64,000 bases of DNA from Megascapheus bottae (GCA_024803745.1 JANJXV010000016.1:42073001-42137000); one strand, 5' to 3'. Positions 10,801-22,330 are shown, counted from the stretch's first letter. Numbers and translations are program-made. The notes: generated from the letters alone by a model not told the origin.

Positions 10801-12386
10801 CTGGAGTCAAACATCACACACCCACATCCATAATACCAGTTTCCATATTTTAATTATGAGAAGCTAGAAAAGTTTCCACAGATTTCCAACCAGAGTGACA
10901 CATTTCAAATTTCCTTGCCCTCTCGGTGGTCTTCGGGGCACCCTTTTGAGTGAGGATTTGACTCCCTGCTGTAGGGTGAACTAAACCAGCAGCTCATCTC
11001 ACAGCTTGGCGCCTTCTCCCAGCTGTCCTCCCCCAACCCCAGCTCCCAGCTCCTATGACAGGGGAGAGCAAAAGAGAAGAACAAGGAGGCTGTTTTCAGC
11101 TCCATCATCCACTATGTGATTATGATATGGTCTTCTTCTTGCAGCGTTGGGTAAGCTGAAGAAAGGTCATATTTTTGTCATTGCTAGAGTTCAGAAAACA
11201 AATCCTTTGGGTGCAGTGATGTCCTCTGTCACAGCATTCCTAAGAGTCAGAATTTAGTGTCTTATTAGTTCTGAAAATGTGCTTAACACACATAGACAGA
11301 GTGCAGGGTAAAAGACACTGTGGTTATATCAGCTAGATATTGAGCACACCATGACTTCATGCTTCAAACCTTCACCAACTTAGACACATCCTGGGCTGCA
11401 CCCCCCACCTTGCTCCCTCTCCCCATTGCAGGAGTCTGCCGCCAGCTGCACCCTTTAAAGCTGCACAAGAACACGTCGTCCTCCCGTTCTTTCCTGTGAG
11501 AAAAGCACAGGTCTTTAGAACTCTTGAGACATTAATTTGGGTTGAAACTGAACTATAGAATGATGTCAAGGAATGAAATTAAAAGCAGAAGTTCCCTTCT
11601 GCCTCACAGTGTCATGGAATAACTTGTCACTAAATGGAGAAGATGTTATGAAGTGCATAAAGTTAGAGTAATGTGAAAGTAAGTGCTTTCTATGGGTTAC
11701 CTGTAGCCATTGTGACTAATTATATTGCTGGATAGTTTAACGGAATGTGCTGAGATTATAAGTAGTGGTAAGTGTAAGAGAAACAAACAAGCAAGAACAG
11801 AAGAGTAGCAAAGCATATAATGTGCATGAGCATTGGCTTATGTGCATATATACATATGGACGTATGTATGTAAGAGATGCTACTGTAGAAAGCTTAAAAC
11901 TAAGGACCAGTATATGTTATTATGCATCTTATCATCTGTGGAACACTGGAAATGCATCAAACTCATTGAAAAATGGAAAACTCAAATGCCTGCACTAGTT
12001 TGTTTTTTATTTTTTTCTCCTCCCTACTCCCTTGTGAAGGCCCCAGCCAAGAACCCATCAAGCACCCAAGAGTAAGCCAGCCTCGGCTTATTGGTCAGGG
12101 GCTTTGATTCACTGCCTGTCCCATCCCCACTTATTCAGTTCAGCCAGATTCCACCCTGGGAGGCAGGGTCGTCCCTCTATGCTGCTGCGAAGCCCTTTAC
12201 CCCTGCATGACTTCGACAATGGTCCCGTGTGACTGTGGCTTGACGCGGCATGGCCCCTTCAGCTGGTTAAGAAGAAGCTATAAAGGCTTTCCTAAGTCTG
12301 TGAATTTATAGTTCCTAGCTTTTTCTTATACACACACTTCTCGTCAACTCACTATGCAAGTTCAGAATGTGTTGTCATTTTAAGAG
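10801..12386. other. Unique noncoding sequence, locally GC-rich
   Basis: No repeat family recognised. 12010-12300 is GC-richer, with a CTATAAAGG TATA-like box at 12278-12286; no first exon or CpG island follows it. Confidence 0.4.
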
Positions 12387-12401
12387 GAACTCTTGGCTCT
12401 T

Positions 12402-12507
12402 AGCCATGAGAAAGGGTATCAGTGTTTGTGAATTAATGCACCTTCTATCTGGTGAATATAATGTAAGCCTTCTATTAATCACAACAAAAAATATATGGAA
12501 AAAAGAT
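12402..12507 (+). mobile_element. Very short LINE-1 3' end insertion
   Basis: Only the last ~90 bp of an L1 3' UTR plus an A-rich tail: CATGAGAAAGGGTATCAGTG, then TTAATGCACCTTCTATCTGG, ending in AATCACAACAAAAAAT. Flanked by a degenerate 15-bp target-site duplication (12387-12401 GAACTCTTGGCTCTT versus 12508-12522 GAACTCTCTGTTCTT, 12 of 15 identical), so it is an independent, extremely 5'-truncated insertion. Confidence 0.8.
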
Positions 12508-12522
12508 GAACTCTCTGTTCTT

Positions 12523-13282
12523 ACTTTGGAATATTATCTTATAAACTATTTCCTCTCTGAAAACCTTTGGATTTTCACATACTGGGGACTGGCATCCTCA
12601 CAGATCTATGCTCATCTCCAGTAGATCTTGGGATAAACTTCCAGATTGTTCTATGCTGAATAATATTGGCCAATCAGAGGAAAATTTGCAATGAAAACGT
12701 GTTTCCTGGTGCTCAGATCAGCTTACCTACATATAAGTTTATTTACAGAATCTTGTTAAGACAGGAAAAATTAAGTAAGACTGACTTCGAGTGAGTCAGA
12801 ACCTCCACTTCGTGTACAAATGTTTCTGTTTAACCAGATATCAGGCTAAAGTTATTGCCATTATATGTTTTTTCAATTATTCATTCAGGAAACAATTAAA
12901 GACCATTATCATAGAGTATATGTAGTGCTGTTTTGATTTGTGTCATATCTAAGTGCAACATTTTGAGGGAAGTGAATGAAGACAAATATTTATTGTAAGC
13001 AGAGAAGGCTCTGTTGTGTCACTCGTGGTCAATGGCTGGGTTGTTTGCTTGTTTGGCATAAAGAGTTCAAAATCAAGGAATCAGTGTGTCGACACTACAG
13101 TCATTCCATGAGATTACTCTTGGCAATTACATTTTATTTGAAGTGAATTTTGTTTTAGTATGTAAAGATGTTAAATTCACTCAATTATTTTTGGGACTGT
13201 ATAAAATAATGGACACAGGATACTAAGAGAAATCATCCTCAACAAACTTCTCTTCACACATACTTTGAATTTTTGAATACCC
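12523..13282. other. AT-rich unique sequence
   Basis: No gene or repeat recognised. An inverted CCAAT-box pair (TTGGCCAAT) occurs near 12666, without other promoter features. Confidence 0.45.
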
Positions 13283-13382
13283 CTTAAATTTTTATTTGCT
13301 TATTCTGCAGGCATTCAATGTAGATGAACTTTAGACCTATCCTATTTCTGCAGGTTGTGTGTTGTTTTCCCCTACAGACAGG
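13283..13382 (+). repeat. Diverged direct duplicate, copy A
   Basis: Shares about 80% of bases with 15180-15274, in the same orientation: GGCATTCAA, TAGACCTATCCT, TTTCTGCA, TTTTCCCCT and CAGACAG occur in the same order in both. I do not recognise it as part of a known repeat family. Confidence 0.75.
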
Positions 13383-14461
13383 GGAAATCTACTCATTATC
13401 TATTTACATCAACATGTCTCTGTTTGTGTTGAGGCTTTCCCCAGTTTTCTTCCAAATCAAAACTTTAGAGCATTCAAATATGTATCTAATTCTCTTTCCA
13501 GCTCTAAGTTCTTAGGAATCCAGGCCACCTCCAGCACCAGTGATCTTGCTCAATATGGTGGCAGGCGGGGTGGGAGTGGAGAACGTTTCTGCTGCCGTGG
13601 GAGACTCTTTTCTCCTCAGCTTAACAGCCTGAAATCTATCATTCCACCATGCCCCCATGTCTTCCCTAGTTTCCAAGAGTGCTGGGTCAACAATTCATGT
13701 CATAATGTAAAGCTGAAGACCTGCAACCTCGGAGCAACTTCCATATTTGCAAATTCCCTGTATCCAGAGGTTTTGTAGCTTTTGAATCAACTCTATCATT
13801 TCAAAGGCTGGGCACCGCTGAGACCCTGGCTCATAAAATAACACCTCTGATCAGAAGATCAAGATATCTGCATGCTAAGATTTAAGGCACAGACTTGGTG
13901 GATGATTGAATAAAAAAAAGTGACATCAGAAAGGAAAAAATGAGAAAAATATAGATTAATGCTTCTATATTCATTACTGTTGCAAACACTAATTCTCATT
14001 AAAATTATAACTTACACATATACACCCAGAGGAAAAGAAAATCTATCTATTATATATGAAAGAGGGATGATTCGACTTGAAATGCCTCATGTTAGCACTG
14101 GAAGCAGAGCTCAAGTCTATTCCCTAGCCAAAAGCAATATAAAACTTTTAAGAAGTCTACTTGTGTGAATGAATCATAAATTTCTCAGGCCAGATGGCAT
14201 GGTGAAAGCCTGCCAGGTACCCACCTCATTCACATACTATAGCAAATGAAATTAGCACAAGTTGGCACTTCAAACTGTCAAGTGTTAATTTGCTACACAG
14301 TCACAATCTTCCTTATGCTTGCTAAATTATAGTATCTGCCGTCATAAGTACTGATCTCACAATATATTATCTTTTTTTCTAATACAACTGTAATTTTTTT
14401 CATGAGGAGTTGTTACCGCTTTGGAGATAGACACAAACATGAAGTCAAAAAGGGAAGGGTT
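13383..14461. other. Unique noncoding sequence
   Basis: No repeat confidently recognised. A 139-codon ORF (13359-13778, plus) overlaps a second ORF in another frame and has no family motif. Confidence 0.4.
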
Positions 14462-14580
14462 GAGATCGGGGTTCAGAGCCTGAAATCCAATAGTGGCACT
14501 GCTAAATAAAATATGGTGTCACTTAGTAATTTCAATTCTTTAGACTTCCATTCACCACTGTACATAAAAGGGGCCAACTT
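14462..14580 (+). mobile_element. MIR SINE remnant
   Basis: Follows the MIR core order: GGTTCAGAGCCTGAAATCC, GTGGCACTGCTAA, GTGTCACTTAGTAATTTCAA, then TTTAGACTTCCATTCACCAC. Strongly diverged, as expected for this ancient family. Confidence 0.4.
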
Positions 14581-15179
14581 GATGGCTCCATTTGATTTGA
14601 ATATTCTTTCACATTGGAATGATACACCAAACTTGGTGTTGGCTTAATTAAATTTGTGTTTGTCCATCTTTATTTATACAATGTCTTTCTGTCACACCTT
14701 CAAAAGTAGAAAGTCAGGGCTGTTTGCCCTTGACATGTCAAAGATGTAATTGAGAATTTTATTAAATGAAAACATTTATGTTCATAAAAGGCTTTTATAC
14801 TACTTTACAGATCCCACAGTCATCTTAATTCCACACACGGAGACTCACAAAAAATGCAAACCAAAATAAAATTCATTGAAGCCACTAAAATAAACAAATG
14901 AACAAAAATAAATAAAGAAAGAAAATTCATTAAATTCCAATTATGTGCTGTAAGTCTTTAATAAACCTCAAGAACCTGTTGGATCATACATTTACACAAG
15001 ACAAGCATGCAGATACTTAGTACATGAGTTATGTATGCATGTAGATATATATTATACATATGTGATACACACAAAATACACATACACACTTATGCTCATT
15101 GTCATTGCTAAAGGCTGGTCTATGTTCAGAATTACTTTTACACTATACTAAAGGTAAATAGCATACATTAGGTAATTCT
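14581..15179. other. AT-rich unique sequence
   Basis: Includes an A-rich AAATAAA/GAAA stretch (about 14876-14930) and a degenerate TG/CA alternating tract (about 15020-15095). No gene recognised. Confidence 0.45.
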
Positions 15180-15274
15180 TTACATTTTTACTTCCTAATT
15201 CCATGGGCATTCAAGGTACATGAAATGTAGACCTATCCTGTTTCTGCATGTCGTATATTTTCCCCTGCAGACAG
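15180..15274 (+). repeat. Diverged direct duplicate, copy B
   Basis: Partner of 13283-13382 (see there). The similarity stops sharply after CAGACAG in both copies and does not extend into the flanks. Confidence 0.75.
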
Positions 15275-15766
15275 AAATCCAGGTTCAGGATGGTAGAGAA
15301 ATGTGTTCCATGGCATGCCACGTTAGAAGGCAACAGTCCAGCTGACTGCGCTCTGGCTTATTCTCACCCCGTGTGTTCACCCCTCACTTGGTGGGTGGTG
15401 CTTGGGGGAGATTAAACGGAGGGATCCTGTCTATGGATGCTGTTCTCTGCAGCGGTCTAGAATGCAGAGACAGCCAATGACTATCCATCCATCTGATTAT
15501 GCAACCCATTCACTAAGTCTGCAGCACTGCGCGGCCACAGGCCAAGTCTATAAAACTCTAAGAAGGGAATAAGAAATGTGGTGATAGGACGCTCAGTTCT
15601 CCAATGTGTCTGCCAGGAGAGCTGGTGAAATGCTTAACTTCCAGGAGAGTGTGCCTTTTGAATTCACTGACTAGAATGTGGGAAGGTCTGTCAACCTCCA
15701 AGGAACTAAGACTCACCCAGAATGATTCCCCATTTCCTAATTCTCTCATCCATAAGCCTCTGCTAC
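15275..15766. other. Unique noncoding sequence
   Basis: Mixed composition, no repeat or gene recognised. Two small overlapping ORFs on opposite strands at 15558-15906 are incidental. Confidence 0.45.
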
Positions 15767-15813
15767 GTGTGTGTGAGTGTGTATGTGTGTGTGTATGTGT
15801 GTGTATGTGTGTA
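15767..15813 (+). repeat. (GT)n microsatellite, interrupted
   Basis: GT dinucleotide run broken by GA and TA steps, ending before a G-rich patch at 15814-15820. Confidence 0.95.
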
Positions 15814-16362
15814 TTGGGGGGAAGTTCAAACCAAAATTATGTTTTAGAAACCAAACCAAAACAAAAAACCATTGCTAGCTTTCTTGCTGATTTCCTAACA
15901 ATTTGAGTATCTTCCTAAACTGTAACAATTAATGTGTGAATGAGTATATATATATATGCAAATATATGTATTATATATATAACTAGTGTAACTGTTATTT
16001 CACACTCTTTATGACACTGGGCCAAGCAGAAATAAATATAATTCTATTTTGCACAAAAATAACTTCTATTTGGCACATAGATATTGCTTTTCTACCATTA
16101 GATTTAATGGTAGAAAAAAAATCATACATAGTTTAATCATTATATAAAACATTGCAATTTTATGTCTTTCTTAGACTAATACCAATCAAATATTTATATG
16201 GATTATATATTATTAAATCCTTTCATTTATATCGCACCAACAGAGGAGCTATTATTATTAGTTTTCTTGGAATTATATAATACTTCCTAGACATAAGGTA
16301 ATGACATAGATGTTATTAATATTTTACAAAGATTAAGACATTGTATGCTTCATCCATCCCCG
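15814..16362. other. AT-rich sequence with hairpin
   Basis: Contains AT-rich alternating tracts at 15945-15982 and the perfect inverted repeat listed at 16088-16117. No gene recognised. Confidence 0.45.
16088..16117. repeat. Perfect 13-bp inverted repeat
   Basis: TTTTCTACCATTA (16088-16100), loop GATT, then TAATGGTAGAAAA (16105-16117). Every arm base pairs. It could form a short hairpin. Stem length is far below that of a typical pre-miRNA. Confidence 0.95.
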
Positions 16363-16450
16363 AAGATGGCGCCATTACTGTGCCCATGTTACAGAGAGGA
16401 AACTAAGGCACCAGGGAATTTCCCTGGCACTGGTGGATAGCAAGGCTGTT
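16363..16450 (-). mobile_element. MIR SINE remnant with YY1-like site
   Basis: Antisense MIR core: GCCCATGTTACAGAGAGGAA, then ACTAAGGCACCAGGGAA, corresponding to the reverse of the conserved GCCTCAGTTTCCTC block. Its left edge carries AAGATGGCGCC (16363-16373), a good YY1-type match within the 10-bp palindrome ATGGCGCCAT (16366-16375). Confidence 0.55.
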
Positions 16451-17139
16451 CAAACCATGGCAATGGTGCAAGCATGGGGAATTCTGCCTTCTTGGTGAGT
16501 CGGACTCATTTCAGTGGAGCTGGCAAGCCAGGGGGTCAGAGTCACTTGGTGACTCTGTTTGGTTTCATGCCAGGGGTCACTTAAAACTGCAGATAGAAGT
16601 AAAACTGCATATAAGAGGCTCTTGGAATATTGGGGTGAATCTAAAGGAACCCCAGGAAAACCCAGCAGTGGAAAGATGTGCATCAGGATGATATTCAAGG
16701 CATCAGATATCAGGATAATGTAGAACCACAAGTGAGTGAAAGCCGGAAATTTCTAGAAGCTAGAAATGTCACGGAAGAGATTCTCCCAAAAGAGTCCAGA
16801 TTTAACTCCAGGCCTGTTCTACCAGTTTAAGAATTCTGATTTATAGAAGTTTAGGATAATAAGTGTATCTCATTTTAAGCCACTACATTTGTGGTACATA
16901 CGATAGCCACAAAAGAAAGCTAGTACAGAAATTACTGGTTTTCCCCAAGCGTACTCAAGTGAAGGATGCACATCTTGCAGCTCATTTTACCATTTTCTGG
17001 GTATGTAAAATTCAAGCCATTGATGCCTGTTATTAGTCTTTCAGTACAATGCACAAACGTATATTTTCCTTATGTGATTGTTGAGGCTAGGATTCCATAA
17101 AGTAAAATCCCACCACTTAAATCCCAATATAATGTTTGG
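16451..17139. other. Unique noncoding sequence
   Basis: No repeat recognised. A 93-codon minus-strand ORF (16450-16731) has no family motif. Confidence 0.45.
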
Positions 17140-17220
17140 CTGGATGGCTGGTTCAGAGGGTCTCATGCATGCTTGGTAAGTTCTTTATCTCTGAGCTATA
17201 GATCTAGCCAATACTTTATT
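17140..17220 (-). mobile_element. Old tRNA-derived SINE fragment
   Basis: Antisense ID/B2-like monomer: CATGCATGCTTGGTAAGTTC, then TTTATCTCTGAGCTATAGAT, i.e. the reverse of an A box GAGCTATAG-type followed by the ...GCATGC... block. Much more diverged than the IDL-Geo copies. Confidence 0.5.
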
Positions 17221-17680
17221 TTTTGAGTGTAAATTTTCTTCACAATTATACTGAAAATTTAAATAAAATATGCAGCTTTATTTCATAAACTGGATAGCAT
17301 GTGTTGAGCATAAATTTCAGAATCCTCAAATATAACATGTACTCTAATCATGGTAATGATGATGGATGATCATGAAGATTGATGATGATGATACCATAAA
17401 GACTAGCAGAGGATATAGAAGCGTAACTGGAGAATTGGAATGTCCAGTGAGAAGTATCTAGGAAGTGAGTAATACTTCAAATCCTTCCCTATATACTAGT
17501 TGTATGATATGGAGCAAGTTTCTTCATACGTTAAAACTTCTAAAAATGATACCCTTAGAGGTAATTATAATTGAGTTCAGACAAAAGGAGAACCTACAGT
17601 AGGCTTCAAGGAATTTTCATTCAGGACTAGCTAACTAGAACGACTGCCTTTAAAATATTCAGCAAACACCTTCCTCTTTT
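17221..17680. other. Unique sequence with possible MIR
   Basis: 17488-17575 weakly follows the MIR core order (ACTAGTTGTATGATATGGAG, then CAAGTTTCTTCATACG). 17350-17392 is a degenerate GATGAT run. Nothing else recognised. Confidence 0.35.
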
Positions 17681-17911
17681 TTTGTGTGGGTCCTGGGGCT
17701 TGAACTTGGCCTGGGTATTGTCCCTGAGCTCTTCAGCTCAAAGCTACCTCCCTACCCTTGAGCCAAGCCCCACTTCCCATTTTCTAGAGGTTAACTGGAG
17801 ATAAGAATCTCAGGTCTTTTTGTGCCTGGGCTGGCTTTGAACCTTGATCCTCAGATCTCAGCCTCCTGAGTAGCTAGGATGACAGGTGAGAGCCACCACG
17901 CTCGGCACGTC
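17681..17911 (-). mobile_element. B1-Geo dimeric SINE, full length
   Basis: Minus strand: a B1 left monomer (right end, near 17908, antisense of GGCTCTCACC), the linker (GTTAACTGGAGATAAGAATC) and a Geo right monomer with the B1-type diagnostic GAGCTGAAGAGCTC (about 17729-17742 antisense). Flanks carry TTCCTCTTTTT (17671-17681) and TCCCTCTTTTT (17912-17922), a one-mismatch target-site duplication. Confidence 0.9.
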
Positions 17912-19160
17912 TCCCTCTTTTTAAGTAAGAAAGACATTCTAGAGCTTTCCATATTGTCTCAACCCAAGAAGGGTCTTAAATACATCATATGTTCTCAGTA
18001 ATATTGAATATGCAGAATTACCCATAGTCAAAACATTACGCAGTGATTAGGGCACAGAGTGTAATGTAATAACCCAGCTAGAGCTGGAAACCACGTTTGC
18101 CTTGTGCTGTCTGGGGTTGTGATAAAAACTAGCACCCATTGTAGAACCATGGCATTTCCATCCATGGTTCATCTCACTAACAGAGTCAGGAAGTATTGAT
18201 TTCAGGAGTGATTATATGCTAGAATGACAGCAGCGTCACTAACTCTGCCAGGCCAGACAGGAAGTGCGAAAATGAACTTGGCGTCTTTCCCGTGGTGCTG
18301 TGTGGATGCACCTTGATCACTTCCCTGCTTTAAACCTCACCTTGGGTTAGATGTATCAACAGAAAAGGAAATAAAAAGTGATACTGGGAAAACAAAAATA
18401 TGACCTGTCCCCAAATTATTGATTTTTTTCTAACATTTGATATTGTTTGATATATCATGTATTTATAATACCAAGCTAAAATTCAGAATCCAACCAATCA
18501 TTTGTATCTTGAGTTCTTAAATTTCACGTAGTGATGATGAATCCACTAAATGACTCATTAATCAATTGAAGCAAGGGATTTTTGCTGATTATACTCAATC
18601 ATGAAATATTCAATAATGACACCTAGTGATTCTGGCGTAGAGGACTTAAAAGTTTCCTGTGAATGAGGAGAAAGTACACCTGAGCGCTCACTGCAGTCTC
18701 ACGGCATGAAAGCCAAACAGGGATGACATGGACACTCACATACATGTGCACAGCACCCAGAAAGAAAGAGGAGAATACATGTCACACAAAATGTCTCCAT
18801 AGTGGTTCTGGCACTGTTACTCCGCATCATCCAAGAACAGGAGCATTCTGGGCTGCACTTACTTAGAATCAAACAGCCCTGCCATACACGCTTGCCCAGG
18901 AAACACAACCAAGGAACCAGAAAAGCCAGGCAACGCAAGGAAGGCCAGTCTTGAAACAGAATGGAATGCATGATTCTGGCTGTCTGCACATTTCCTTTAT
19001 TTTCTTATTTTCATGACAACCTACAGCTCCTGTGATTTCTCTGCCTGTGATCCTAGGTAAAAATTTTGTTTTGTGAGGGGGGTTTGTTTATTCATTTTTG
19101 TTGTTGTTTGTTCTCCTGACAGCTTTTCTACCATGGTAATAAGGTATAGGAAGGATACAC
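17912..19160. other. Unique noncoding sequence
   Basis: No repeat or gene recognised. A 96-codon minus-strand ORF (18699-18989) is Cys-rich by chance composition and shows no domain. Confidence 0.4.
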
Positions 19161-19383
19161 TCTTTGTGTGGGGAGCTTGAACGCAGGGTCTGGGTGCTGT
19201 CCCTGAGCTTTTCTGCTCAAGGTTAGTGCTCTATCGCTTTGAACCACAGTGCCCTTTCTGGGTCTTGAGTGGTTAACTGGAGATTAGAGTCTCACAGGGC
19301 CTATTCCCCCAAGCTAGCTTTGATTGTGATCCTCAGATCTCAGCCTCCTGAGTAGACAGTCAGGGGCCAGCAGTGCCCAGTGG
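19161..19383 (-). mobile_element. B1-Geo dimeric SINE, full length
   Basis: Minus-strand copy with both monomers and the linker. Flanked by GAAGGATACAC (19150-19160) and GAAAGATACAC (19384-19394), an 11-bp target-site duplication with one mismatch. Confidence 0.9.
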
Positions 19384-19914
19384 GAAAGATACACATGAGT
19401 TGTTTATTTTTCTACACTGCCCTACCTTCATTCTCCCTAACAACACTCGGGTAAATCTTCCACTATCATTCCACCTCATCTCTGTCCATGTTTGGTTCAA
19501 ATATGGATACTCTTATTCCTTCTCTTGCTCTTCACATCTAGATTTTTGGTGAGCATATTAATGTGCATAAAACCCACATATAATCCTAAATTAATTTTTC
19601 AAATTCTTTGAATACCAAGTCTTGCTGTGCGTGGGGCGGGGGGCTTCGTTGTGGGATTTAGGCGACTTTTCCCCCCACAAACGAATGAAAAACTTAAAGA
19701 AAAAGCCATGCAGTGACCTGGGCTCTCAAGACTACTGGTTAACTAAGGAGTCATAGCCAGTGAGAAGGTCCAGGTCGTCGCTGTGCCTTCAGCTGACTTG
19801 TGTTGGATGGCATGGGGCGGGGCGGGGGAGGGGAGGGTGTCAGAATGTGTCCCCAGGAGAGCCCCCTACAAACACACACATAGCTCTGCCTTGGAGGAAC
19901 TCTAGGCCAATATA
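19384..19914. other. Unique noncoding sequence
   Basis: Contains G-rich patches at 19633-19642 and 19811-19836. No repeat or gene recognised. Confidence 0.4.
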
Positions 19915-20115
19915 TCACCTCATTCCTTCTTGCCAGATGCCAGGTGCTTTCCTGAGCCTTGAGAATAACGTCTCATTTCATCTTCACAACCACCTAATTA
20001 GATGGGTGATCTGATACCCATTTGTTTCTAATGGGTCCACTGAGACACTGAGGAATGCAGTCCCTGGCAGGAAATACCTAGTAAATGGGCTTCAGGTCTT
20101 TGCCACCACCATCCG
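19915..20115 (-). mobile_element. MIR SINE
   Basis: Antisense MIR with a good match to the family order: GATGCCAGGTGCTTTCCTGA, GTCTCATTTCATCTTCACAA, a degraded CCCATTT block, then CACTGAGACACTGAGGAATG. One of the better preserved ancient SINEs in the window. Confidence 0.7.
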
Positions 20116-20929
20116 CTTTAGAGACTTCTTCTTGCTCATTGGAGGGCTGCCCTGCCTACCTGGACAAAGGACAAAGGGAGCCAGAGGCTGCTGTGAGGAG
20201 CAAAGACTGCTGAGACTCCAGGAAACCTGATTTTATTTCTTACAAACCACTGGCATTTTATGACTGAGCACTCCAGAAATCTCCGTCTCCTTCATTTATC
20301 TTTTTGTCCTGAGATGAGCTAATAAATAATAGACTGATGAACCACCAGGCTATATATAGACTCCAATGCATTGAATTATCTGGTGATCCAATGTCCTTTA
20401 ATATTATTTTACCTGCAGACTGGCAGTGAGGGAAGTCACAGTGGGCCAGTCTCCAGGGGTCAGTGGTCTCGCCACATCCAGGCAGAGAGCTCGCTCTGTC
20501 TTCTGTGAAAATCTTCCCTTCGTGCTTCTCAGCCTTGAGGAGCAGATAAACACATCTGGGAACAAGTCTGTTTCCTAGACAGGCTAATGTCCACTCCCTC
20601 TCTGCAATATCGGAAGCCAAGAGTGAGAGTCTGCCAAATATAAACTCCTGAAACCTTCGTGGGGCTGTGCAGGGAGGTTGAGCTGGAAGGCCTTGCCAAC
20701 AATGGGACCACACTTAGGACAGGCCAAGGTTCACATCTAACAATGCAGCAGCAGCCAGTTAAAGCATGTCCTGGTGACCCTGTCTATTTTATTCGGCCAT
20801 GGCCTTACCTCTGCTCAAGCCCCTGTAGAAAGCCTTTAAATGTGAATGCCTCGAGTTGTGAACCTTCTTTCCTGGGATACACATTCAGCTTTCCATCTCG
20901 GTTCTCAGATGGATGGTGAGATCCTTACC
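20116..20929. other. Unique noncoding sequence
   Basis: A 151-codon minus-strand ORF (20258-20713) overlaps ORFs in other frames. No family motif, no splice framework recognised. Confidence 0.4.
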
Positions 20930-21060
20930 AAGGAGAGAGGCTGGGCAAGGAGAAGAAATTTGTCCTTCGTTTGCATTTACATGGTGTCAGAAATGCAAAT
21001 GGTGACGTGATGTAATTGAACCAAATAAATTGTTTGCTTCTACTCAACATTTTTTCTTAG
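20930..21060. promoter_or_regulatory. POU/CRE motif cluster
   Basis: A perfect octamer ATGCAAAT (20993-21000), a reverse TTTGCAT just upstream (about 20970-20977), and a CRE-like TGACGTGA (21003-21010) lie within 45 bases. Motif matches only. Confidence 0.25.
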
Positions 21061-21082
21061 ATTGAATAAGATTTGTTTATTG

Positions 21083-21202
21083 GAGGGGCTAGGGGGATAG
21101 AAATGGGAACAAAAACTTGAGAAGGGGTATCAAGGTATGTGAAGTAATGCACTGTCTATCTGGAGACTATAACTGTAACTCTTCTGCTAATTACAATAAA
21201 AA
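21083..21202 (+). mobile_element. Very short LINE-1 3' end insertion
   Basis: Last ~120 bp of an L1 3' UTR: GGGGTATCAAGGTATGTGAA, then GTAATGCACTGTCTATCTGG, ending AATTACAATAAAAAA. Imperfect flanking duplication AAGATTTGTTTA / AAGATTTATTT supports an independent, severely truncated insertion. Confidence 0.75.
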
Positions 21203-22330
21203 AGATTTATTTGTATGCCGACTTAAAGAAATCTTACGTGTTCTTCAGAGTCATGAAGATATAACTTCAGTCACACACTAACGGAAAGATATCAACATGA
21301 AATATAGTCATGAGGAAGCCATTAGAGTTCATTATATTTGTATGAATTTAACCATACCTCAAGAAAGTACCCAAAAATTTATCACTTCTGAAAAATCTGA
21401 CAATCTCGGGACTTGTTAAAGAAAATTGAACCTCCTTTCCAAATAATTGGAAAAGACACAACTGGTTTTGACTTGTTCATAATTACAGGGCTAACCGGAA
21501 GCTAAGATGATTTTCCTTAGCATGGCAGATAAATGCTTTAGATGGGAAAAAATAGGCAATGGAGATTCTGTAGAAATGAATTTTCTTAAGCTGATGACTG
21601 ATTTTAATTCTATTCTACATGTCTACAGAAAATGTTTGACAAGTTATACATAAATACTGCACAAGGAATGATCTCAATATTCCTTAAGTTATGCAAAATC
21701 GTATCAATCTTTTCGAGAAATGTCAAATTTATGGTGATTTACAAGTAGTTTGCAAGAGTTTATTAGATTTTATAAATGGGACTCACAGGAGTTATATATT
21801 GTTGTAAAGGAACAATACGTATTCTCTTTTGTCATAAAAGAAAAATGTGCTCTTGCTAAAAGAATAAAACCTGACAACAGAATTTAGAATAGGTTGCTAT
21901 GTTTTTAATTCATCTTATCTTGGTATTGTGATTTTAACTTAAAATCCTAACAGGAAATCACATGGTTGATTTTAAAAAAAACATTTAATGTTGGGTTATG
22001 AGCTAATTACTTTGTAATAAAGACTGACAGCATTCCTAGGAGAGAAAAAAATCTAATTACATTGGGTTGACTGCCAAAGAAATTGCTCCACGAGTAAAGT
22101 CATTTTATTAGTAAAGCTATGCAAATTTCCGTGAAGCAAGAAGTGATTGAATGGCTAATTTCACTGTTACATCAGTGCATGGGAATGGCACAGTTTTATA
22201 ATTATCCTGCTGAGTGAGAGCAAAAGAAAGCTGTGACATGAAGTTTGTGCTTTTGATGCTTGACAGTGCTATAGAGTGTGAAGTCCAGAGTTGTATTGTT
22301 CTTGGGATGATTTTTGTTCCTTATTTAATT
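21203..22330. other. Candidate conserved noncoding block
   Basis: About 1.1 kb with no recognisable interspersed repeat. It holds two CTAATTAC homeodomain sites exactly 50 bp apart (22003-22010 and 22053-22060) and a perfect POU octamer ATGCAAAT (22119-22126). It is AT-rich with balanced, non-simple sequence. Enhancer-like texture is inferred; conservation cannot be measured here. Confidence 0.3.

Noticed and set aside
13800..13920. B1-like fragment (GGCTGGGCACC start)
   Set aside because: Only the first dozen bases resemble B1; the remainder does not follow the consensus.
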